DNA from: Apus apus
Taxonomy: Eukaryota > Chordata > Aves > Apodiformes > Apodidae
NCBI RefSeq assembly: GCF_020740795.1
Contig: NC_067305.1
Location: 868,001 to 932,000 of the forward strand
Length of the DNA: 64,000 nucleotides
Reading direction: 5' to 3'
Part shown: positions 56,901 through 64,000 of the stretch, piece by piece
Layout of the letters: each line of letters opens with the position of its first letter
Numbering within the stretch: position 1 is the first letter of the stretch
Made by a program: the position numbers and the translations under genes
The notes under the pieces: generated by a model
What the model was told of the DNA's origin: nothing
What the model saw: the letters and a program-made list of their open reading frames with translations, nothing else
Databases searched by the model: none

Positions 56901-59900
56901 GGCCACCTGGGCACACTGCTGGCTCATGTTCATCTGGCTGTCAACCCGCACCCCCAGGTCCTTCCCCACCATGGATTTTTCCAACCACTCATCCCCAAGC
57001 CTGCAGCTTTGCATGGGGTTGTTGTGACCAAAGTGCTCCTCGTTCCAGTCCCAGTCCACAACCCTCCTGTCCTGAAGACCATTTCAGAGAGCCAAGCAGA
57101 AGTCCTGCAGGTACCAGCACAGCAGTGTCCTGCCCCTCTGGCTACAGACCCTCCCCAGGCACAGGGGACTGCACCTCAACCCACCATCTTCACCTGCACT
57201 GGGTCAAAACATACCCCAAAAAGCACTCAGCCCATCGATCTCACAGTCTAACAGTTAACAAAAGCCTTTTGTGGTTTTTTCAGCTTTCAATCAGCTTCTT
57301 AGTTAAAAGACAACCAAGCTAGGCTGAATGGCAGGAGACACTGAACCCTCACCAGGAGGTGAGCCCATGGCTGCCAGAGATGGTTCTGGGTCCATAACAT
57401 GAAAAAAATGGCTGCTTAAAGAAAATTAAAATCCAATTCTATTAAAAATTATCTTTAATCCATGCTGAACAAGGTTGCTGTCTTCCCTCCCTAAAGAAGG
57501 TTGCAAAATTAAATTACTGTTTGGGAAGTGCTCATCTATCACAGCAAAGTACCCCAGAGAAGCCCATGAGGAAATGAATCATTTTGTCTTCTGAGCAGGG
57601 ATAAAGAGCTCACAGCCACACCACACAGGGGATACACAAAGTTAGCTAGTGGGCACCTTTCACCCATGCACTTGTCCTGGAAAACACAGTCTGTGACCAC
57701 ATAGAGACCACAGGACAATGCAGATGCACAACAGAAAGGAAGTAAAAACTAAGGCAATTTTGGTTGTGGCACTTCCTGACTTCCAAGAACTTTCTGCAAC
57801 TTCCCCAGAAGTATTTCAGCTTCCCTGCAGCACTCACCAAGGTGTCTCCACCAGCCCACAGGCAGCTCGCAGCCTCTCTGCTCCTGAAGGCTCTTCAAAC
57901 ACACAGAGACAACACTCATCTTTCCTGGGGTTGATGCCCATTGCCATGGGGCAGTGCTGACCAGTGGCTGCTGCAGCCACGGCGAGCAGCTCCAAGGCTC
58001 CCCAGGCTGACAGTGGAACACAGCAAGCAGCAAGCACCAACTGTCCTGTGAGGACCAATATCAGCAGGTGGTCACCAAATTCTTTTGTGGGCTTCATGGC
58101 GGCCACATGACAGCAGAAGACAGCTGGGATGCCTGGAGAGCCTTTTGCATTTGGGACAGGCTCTTCCAACAACCCCACTGCCATAAAGCATGTTCCTACA
58201 CTGCTCCCAGTCTTAGTCTCCATCCCACTTCTCCCCTACTCACTCATTTCTATTTTGACTTCTCATTTGTATTTGGTGAAGAGCAGAACCTTATCAGAGC
58301 TACTGAACAGCACCCACACAGGAGCATCACTTCCCTGAAAGTTTCAAAACACTCCCCACCTCTCCCCATAAGAAACAAACAGAGAATTTCTAATAAGAAG
58401 ACTGAAGGAACCATGTCATTTTTAAATTGCTAAGCAGCCTCTTTCCCCAGCCCTTTTCTCAGAATAACAGCTTGGGGATGACACTTCCCAAAAATATGCG
58501 GTTAAGAGGTTTGACCCAGTCTGGGGTGGGGACAAGATGACACCAGGCTGCAGACAGAGGGTATCAATGGTAAGTGCCAGCAAGCTGGCAAAGCCCTCAC
58601 CAGCTATTTCAGTGCTAAGGGCAGAGCCTCTGCCAAGAGCAGGCCTGCTTCTGAAAGTGGCCAAGGCCTGTAAGTTGGCTTCCAAGTGAACGAAAAGCCC
58701 AAGCAACATCCCATGGTGATGGGATCTCACTGCCACTGCTGACGAGCAGGTTTCAGTGCAGTTGTAACAACTCTCAAGGAAAAGGAGAAACTGACCACCC
58801 AGACATTTTCCCCAGACCCCAGGCAGGGATCAGAGCATTTTACTGTGTAGTGGGAGGAGTACAACAGAACAGGTGGTCTTTCCAGGTGAGCTATTTTGCT
58901 CCAGCAGGAGCCCCTCACCCAAGGTGCCTGGTACAGCTGAACTGCACCAGACCAAGACCCGGCGGAGCTGCCGCCTCAGCCCGTTCTTGACACCCACCCT
59001 GCAGATATTTGTAGATAAGGTTCCCTTCTCAGTCTTCTCTTCTCCAGACTAAACAGCCTCAGGTCTCTCAGTCTTGCCTCATCAGGCAGGTGTTCCAGTC
59101 ACTTCATCATCCTTGTAGCCTCCACTGGACTCTTCCCAGTCTATCTGTCTCTCTTGAACTGGGAAGCCCAGAATTGGACACAACACTCCAGATGTGACCT
59201 TAGGAGGGCAGACTAGAGGGAAAGGAGAACCTCCCTTGACCTGCTGGCCACACTGTTCTTAATACATCCCAAGATGTTTGTTCTGGGCATGAATACTTTA
59301 CTAGCTCTTAAGCTAAAACATCTGAAACCTCTACTGAAGATTTTGGCCAGCATAAGCCCTAACAAGCTCACTGTTACTGGACTTGCCTGCAGTGAGTCCT
59401 CAAAGCCAAGATACAGCCCTTCCCAAATGTTTTACAGCAGTGGTTTTCCACCCCTGAAACAACCATTTGAGAGATTTTGGTCAAAGAGCCATTTTATATG
59501 GTTTAGCAGCTGGGAGACAAGCAATGAGACTCAGACAGCCCCAACCACTGATGCTCTTCTACAAACTGCTTTGCTGAACAGCTGGTTTCATTTAGCACTG
59601 TGGTCTAAAAGCCTTATCTTGTCTGGGGCTGTTAAGTTAATGACAGTCAGTTGCAAATTAAACAGTCATTAAAACTGAGTATTAATTTTTGCAAACTGAA
59701 GCTTGCATGCTTCCCCAGTCACAGAGTCATCAGAATTGGAAGGGACCTCTGGAGATCACCTAGTCCAGCCCCTCTGCTAGAGCAGGATCACCTACAGTAG
59801 ATCCCACAGGAACACGTACAGACAGGCTTGGAATGTCTCCAGAGGAGGAGACTCCACAGCCTCTCTGGGCAGCCTGTCCCAGGGCACTGAATGGGGCAAG

Positions 59901-61177
59901 AGGCACTAAGGTCATGTCCTGCAGCACCCTCAGAAGCAGCAGCCCTATCCACCTGGCCTGCTCACCTGCCAACACGACTCACATGTATTTCAACAGATTA
60001 AGCTATCTTCTAAAACAAACCATTACAGCCTTTTATAGTGTAACTCACTGATTTACTTATTGCTTTCTGGGGAAGTACACTTGAATTCTGAGGTCAGAAG
60101 ATGGTCTGGTCCAAGCTGTCCTTGCTCCCCACATGTAAAGGGCTTTGTTACAAGCAGCTGCTAAAAACTTCAGGGGCCAAAGGAAGACTGAAATGTGAGC
60201 ACAGTAGACTGCTTAAACAGGAGAATAAAGAGAGCCTTGTGATAAAAAAAAAAATACAAAACAAAACCATCCCACCAACCAGAGCCTGGATTGTGCCTTC
60301 CAACCCTGGGAGGATGATGGATCCATCAGGAACCTGGTCCCCCTATGGTCAAGACGAACTTAAGGACTGGCTGAATCATGTCCTGCTTTCTCCTTCAACT
60401 GGGGGGAACACTGGGCAGTGCCAGGGCACCACAGCTCAGCAGGAAGGAGCAAGACCCAAAGGCTTTGAAGTACACATCAGTATTAGTCAAGGAAGAACAG
60501 TTCTTTTATGAGCAGTATCAGCAATTGCCACATCTCACTTCTCAGAGCAGAACATGAGAAGGAAGTCACATGCAAGAGAGCTGCACAAACATACTGTGCG
60601 ATGAGATTAAAACTAACAGGAAGAGAGTATTTCTGAGAGCTTCATGTTTCAGTTGGTCATGCGGTGACCTCTGTGTTTCCATGCCCAGGCACTAAAGTGC
60701 ATCTATAAGTGCAATGTTTTCTCTAGTCCTGCAACCTGCCACTGGTAGGGAGCACAGTGGGGTTCACAGATAAGAGTTGCCCCAAACATCACTAATGCAT
60801 TTTTGCAACTATATCACTTGGTCTGATAAGGGACTTGATCTCTCTCAACAAATTGCTCTTTGTGGGTGCCAAGGTACTGCAAGCAGGAGGAGACAGCAAG
60901 AACCACAAAGACAGCAGGACAAATGAGTCATTTTCTCTCAAATGGTAAGGAAATAAAAGTGTAGCAGGAAAAAAGTGGTACCTCTGTCAAAGGTCTCGGT
61001 CTTCTTTCTACAACAAATTCTGTGTGGCAGAGCTCACAGTAACTTGTGTTGGAGGAGGATAACCATTTTTCCAGGCAGCTCTTGTGCACGGTGCCCAGTG
61101 TTCCTGTGCAGTCACACGGGGAAAGCAGTCCCTCCCCATTTCCACCTTCATGACAGATTCGACAGATGGGCCCATCA
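41989..61177 (-). CDS. MARCHF2: MARCHF2 membrane RING-CH E3 ubiquitin ligase, 3' three coding exons
   Basis: Exons 60982-61177, 45098-45307 and 41989-42147, all with consensus borders and matching phases. The first carries the C4HC3 RING-CH domain ([32 protein letters not shown]). The second encodes two membrane helices ([19 protein letters not shown] and [18 protein letters not shown]). The last encodes the cytosolic tail [19 protein letters not shown] and ends ADETTV, a class I PDZ-binding end like mammalian ETPV. Similarity to mammalian MARCHF2 is nearly residue for residue in the RING-CH and membrane parts. The protein ubiquitinates membrane cargo in endosomes and the secretory route. The RING exon starts in phase 2, so at least one upstream coding exon (the N-terminal part) lies beyond the right edge. 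The intron of 15.7 kb holds many CR1 copies and an LTR. Confidence 0.93.
42148..44060 (-). other. MARCHF2 last intron, left part
   Basis: Unique-looking sequence; no exon or repeat family recognised. Confidence 0.4.
44062..44452 (+). repeat. CR1 LINE 3' end
   Basis: CR1 in + orientation ('ttcagcctggagaagagaag' to 'cttctgtgattccatgac'). Confidence 0.88.
45308..46985 (-). other. MARCHF2 intron, no recognised element
   Basis: Between the membrane exon and the LTR there is no clear repeat or exon. Confidence 0.4.
46989..47678 (+). mobile_element. solo LTR, avian ERVL-type
   Basis: A 690-bp element starting TGTCCTGGTTTGAGCCAGG and ending ACGGTGACA. The start resembles known avian ERVL-type LTRs. 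It is flanked by ACAGG (46984-46988) and ATAGG (47679-47683), a 5-bp target-site duplication with one difference, which fits the 5-bp duplications of that class and a moderately old insertion. It contains a polyadenylation-like region near 47545 and a CT-rich tract at 47583-47610. No internal genes are present. Confidence 0.8.
47920..48237 (+). repeat. CR1 LINE 3' end
   Basis: CR1 in + orientation ('agttccagctgaacataaga' to 'gacaatcctgtgattctgg'). Confidence 0.85.
48240..49400. other. MARCHF2 intron, no recognised element
   Basis: No exon, repeat family or conserved motif was recognised. Confidence 0.4.
49404..49490 (+). repeat. unknown 87-bp repeat, copy 1
   Basis: About 88% identical by eye to 50913-51000, sharing 'cagattaaacaatttttgta' and 'ggaaaaa'. 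Family unknown. Confidence 0.75.
49784..50278 (+). repeat. CR1 LINE fragment with internal deletion
   Basis: It starts in the CR1 coding part ('gaggaataacctcatgtaca', 'gacctgctggagagtagctc') and jumps to the 3' region, ending at 'gaagactctgtgagtctat'. Confidence 0.85.
50913..51000 (+). repeat. unknown 87-bp repeat, copy 2
   Basis: Counterpart of 49404-49490. It is directly followed by a CR1 copy. Confidence 0.75.
51003..51525 (+). repeat. CR1 LINE 3' fragment
   Basis: CR1 in + orientation ('tgtgctgggcactgatgagg', 'ggcacaggctgcccagggca'), a different subfamily from most copies here. Confidence 0.85.
52227..52300 (-). repeat. CR1 LINE 3' end remnant
   Basis: Short reverse-oriented CR1 end ('cacagaatcattgaattatc', 'ggttggaagggaccttgaag'). 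Confidence 0.75.
52975..53410 (+). repeat. CR1 LINE 3' end
   Basis: CR1 in + orientation ('cacctgcctgatgaggaaag' to 'cctgtgattctatgattcta'). Near-identical to the inverted copy at 54178-55045. Confidence 0.9.
54178..55045 (-). repeat. CR1 LINE fragment with ORF2 C-terminus
   Basis: CR1 in - orientation. Its 5' part codes the C-terminal region of CR1 ORF2 ([51 protein letters not shown]), followed by the 3' UTR. The frame is open for about 148 codons, so this is one of the better-preserved copies. Confidence 0.92.
55050..56280. other. MARCHF2 intron, no recognised element
   Basis: Unique-looking sequence between two inverted CR1 copies. Confidence 0.4.
56284..57064 (-). repeat. CR1 LINE fragment with ORF2 C-terminus
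   Basis: CR1 in - orientation, with ORF2-derived residues ([38 protein letters not shown]) and the 3' end at 'catagaatcatcctggttgg'. Confidence 0.9.
57070..58985. other. MARCHF2 intron, no recognised element
   Basis: No exon or repeat family was recognised. Confidence 0.4.
58990..59290 (-). repeat. CR1 LINE internal fragment
   Basis: Reverse-oriented CR1 lacking the 3' terminus ('tcaggcaggtgttccagtca', 'cacaacactccagatgtgac'). Confidence 0.8.
59722..59890 (-). repeat. CR1 LINE 3' end
   Basis: Reverse-oriented CR1 3' end ('gaattggaagggacctctgg', 'actccacagcctctctgggc'). It may be the detached 3' part of the copy at 58990-59290, with 430 bp between them. Confidence 0.82.
59895..60975. other. 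MARCHF2 intron next to the RING exon
   Basis: No recognised element. Confidence 0.4.
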
Positions 61178-61184
61178 CTGAAGA

Positions 61185-63815
61185 GGCAGACAAACAGAAT
61201 GAGGTCACGGTCAGAGCAGGCAGAACAACACAGCCACATTGGGGCACAGGGTCTGATCCCACCAGGCCCCAGCACGCAGGGCAGCAGCAGGTGGCACAGT
61301 GTGCCAGGCACACAGCAACGCCCCGAAGCAGCAAGAAACCAGACTCAGGGGAGCGTGGAGGTGCCCAGGGTGTTTTAGGTCAGTAAAATCTGAAAGCCAT
61401 GTTGATGAGCACCACAACACTCAAGAGAAGCTGGCACAGCAGCCTGGCCAGCTCAGCTGGCCACAGAAGGGAGTGCAGCACATGTCCCAGACTCCAGCTC
61501 CACTCACAGTGGGCAGGGGCTGACACTGGACCCAGAACCAACCCTGAAGCGTTGATGCAAATCCAGAAGCCCAAAGTGAAGCTGATGGTCCATGTGCTAG
61601 TCCAAGTGTGACCCAAGACACCTGGAGCCACTCACAAGGTTTGCAGTCATAGTGGCACTTATCAGATCACCTACCCACTCTCACCCCATCTCTGCTCTGC
61701 ATCCTGGGTTTAGCAGGAACTGTGGAAGGAACAATGATATCTAAAGACACAACTGAATTGACCCTGGAAGCTCAGCTCTCCAAGGACACAACCTATTTCA
61801 TGGCAAGCAGACATCCAGACTAAGTTCTCAGCATAGAAATCCTCTGCCCATCACAGTGCAGTAGCTCACCCTCATCCTGCCTGCATTCTGCCATGCAGAG
61901 AACCAGCCTTGGTGCTTCAACCACCACCACCACATCTCACCCCCTCCTTGGCTGGAAGTTTCAACTACAGAATCAAATTTCTTTGGTCATGCTCAAGCTC
62001 TGCCCTCTTGGGACCTCACAGAACCAGAGATGCTTCAAACACTTTCAGAGACACTAGCAACCCTTCCCACAGGAGGCCTGCACTGATCATATGCAAACCA
62101 CCCAAGGTGCTCCCTCAGGCCTCTCACGGGCAGTGCTGACTGTGCCCTACTGGTGCTTCTGCTCCAGCGTCCTGCAGCCTTAACTCAGGTGTATCAGATG
62201 ATATTCATACAGCAAATTGCCATTCACAAAGTAATTTTTTGGGGCCTATGTAAACTCAGAGCATCCAGTGTCCTCCTGTAGAAAGAACTTTTTCTAGCTG
62301 CGCAAAGAACCAAGCCCTTTTCACCTGACACCTCTCATTTGATTGTTCTGTGTACTATCCCCTGATTCTTGTCCCGTAAAAGACCATGTTTTCTGTTTTC
62401 CACAGCCCTGGATTTACAGACCTCCACTGCACAGTCACCCCTTTCACGAGCAGAAGAGTCCTAACCTATCTAGTCATGTCTTACACAGAGACACATCCAC
62501 CTTTCTGATCCCTCCACTACCCTTTCCTCCAACTCTTGCAGTTCTAGAACATCCTTTTAGAGCTGCAGGAACCAGTACTACAGTTTTCAAGACATGGGCA
62601 CACCAGGGATTTTTGCAGTAACTGTGTTCTGTTCTTCATCATCTTCCCAAACCTTAGTATCTCACTGCCTTTGGGTCACTGCTGCACATGACCTCAAATG
62701 CAATGCCCAAGGTCTCCTTCCTCCAAACCCATGAACACATTTGTAAATCCTGGACTATTGTTCTTCCTCTGCATCACTGCACACTGAAGTGCAACCACCG
62801 TTTTAGCCTGCAGGCATTTCCAATAACACTCCATTCCCTAAACTCAGACATCTAGTGCTATTTTAGGACTAAGAGCATCCCAGCTGGCATCCAAAGGCAC
62901 AGATTTCCTAGAAGCCCTATGCCACATCTGCCAGCCCCATACAGTGATGTCTTGAGCTCCCTGGGAAACCTCAAATGGCTCTTGACACCAAAGTTTACTA
63001 TTCTCAGCAATTCAGTTGAGACCATTTAAGAACAAAGCTCTGGAAAGCAGAGGCCCAGTGCAGGGCTACTGCACCATGGAAACGAGCCTTGCTGGTTTCT
63101 CATGTCTTTCCCACCTTCCAACTGGCCATTTCTTTCACACAACAAACATTCTCTTACAACCACAATTGCACAGATTTGTGGGTGGAGGGAGGGTGAGAAA
63201 GGAGTATCTTTATTTCAAAGACCCTACCACATGCCCTCTTGAAACCCAGGAGAGCTCTACCAGCTATCACCTTTTCCACATCCTGCTGACAGTACAAAAT
63301 CCATGCTGATCTCACCTCACAGTTCGTACTCTGCTGACTTAAAAAATACCCACCTGACTGCAAAAGAAGTTTGTGGGATTGCAACACAAGTCAGAACAAG
63401 CACTTTGCAGTCTTCAAAAGCTGTGCAGTTACTTCCATTAGTTTGCACAACCAGACAAAACAGAAAGCAAGAGCAAAACACAGAAACAGAGTGCAAGGAA
63501 AAGGAGCGTATCGGGCACAAGCGCTGGTGGGGCATGAAGGGAAGAGCCAGAAACAAAGTGCATGTCAGCTCACTAGAGCAGCAAGACTTCTCTCCTGCTG
63601 CACCATGGATCTCCATCACTTTCAACTGAATGTTTAGCAGGTTTCATGCCAATATTCAATATTTACTTCAATATTTAGGGCTGTGTACACCCACTAACCA
63701 TCCCCTTCTCTCTATGAAAACATTACTGGTGAACCACTGACCCTGGTTCTCTCTTCCTTTGCACGTGTTTTGTTTTTTTTTATTTAGGGCACTTTTTCAG
63801 CCAGAACAAACCCTG
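61185..63815. other. MARCHF2 upstream intron
   Basis: No exon coding the MARCHF2 N-terminal part was found on the - strand, and no repeat family was recognised. The region is probably intron up to the window edge. Confidence 0.45.
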
Positions 63816-63821
63816 CAACAG

Positions 63822-63990
63822 GAATCTGGAGAGGTGGTGGAAACTCCACCCTCAGAGATACTGAAAACTACATCAGACAAGGCTCTGAGCAGTCTGATCC
63901 AACTTTGAAGTTGGCCTTGCTCTGAAAGGAGGCTGGTCCAGTTGCCCTCCAGAATTCCCTTCTGCTCTTAATTCCTTGATGATTCGGTAA
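63822..63990 (+). repeat. CR1 LINE 3' end
   Basis: CR1 in + orientation ('gaggtggtggaaactccacc', 'ggctggtccagttgccctcc'), ending near 'ccttgatgattcgg'. Confidence 0.75.
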
Positions 63991-64000
63991 CTTTTATTGC

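Noticed and set aside
61178-64000. MARCHF2 N-terminal coding exon
   Set aside because: No - strand frame codes anything like the known MARCHF2 N-terminus; it must lie outside the window.

Overview
The window looks like a piece of a bird genome, probably a GC-rich microchromosome. The evidence is the large number of CR1 LINE 3' ends (more than 20, several with the terminal ATTCTATGATTCT motif), two solo LTRs of which one starts like the avian ERVL-type LTRs, short introns on the left, and vertebrate exon-intron genes. All gene models come from reading splice sites, reading phase and protein motifs by eye; no search was run.

Layout from left to right. (1) A kelch-like gene, best match KLHL33, with two BTB domains, on the + strand (coding 3098-7068). 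(2) Tail-to-tail with it, a complete platelet/thrombocyte glycoprotein Ib alpha gene, GP1BA, whose coding sequence is one exon on the - strand (9148-11280). (3) A butyrophilin-type gene on the - strand (14124-23905): signal peptide, IgV, IgC, transmembrane exon, four in-phase 21-nt heptad exons of the kind used by avian B-G genes, a 33-nt exon and a terminal PRY-SPRY exon. (4) Divergent from it on the + strand, a short coil exon plus a PRY-SPRY exon (27147-28245) with no visible N-terminal domain. (5) A TRIM gene on the - strand (31324-35744): RING exon, then the class-typical 96-nt, 225-nt and 23-nt exons and PRY-SPRY, with no B-box that I can see. (6) The three 3' coding exons of MARCHF2 on the - strand (41989-61177), with a 15.7-kb repeat-rich intron; its first coding exon lies beyond the right edge.

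The middle of the window (about 14-36 kb) reads as a small innate-immunity cluster of PRY-SPRY genes. Two of the three carry an interferon-response-like GAAANNGAAA motif at the probable promoter. Around and inside the genes are CR1 fragments in both orientations, one LTR between the butyrophilin-type gene and the + strand SPRY gene, a second LTR with a near-perfect 5-bp target duplication in the MARCHF2 intron, and two unexplained direct-repeat pairs.

The most interesting points are the butyrophilin/B-G hybrid exon structure, the apparently B-box-less TRIM with a reading-phase gap, an ITIM-like motif within a threefold CT(I/T)K(E/D) repeat in the GP1BA tail, the paired ISRE-like motifs, and a 117-bp direct repeat that brackets the orphan SPRY exon.
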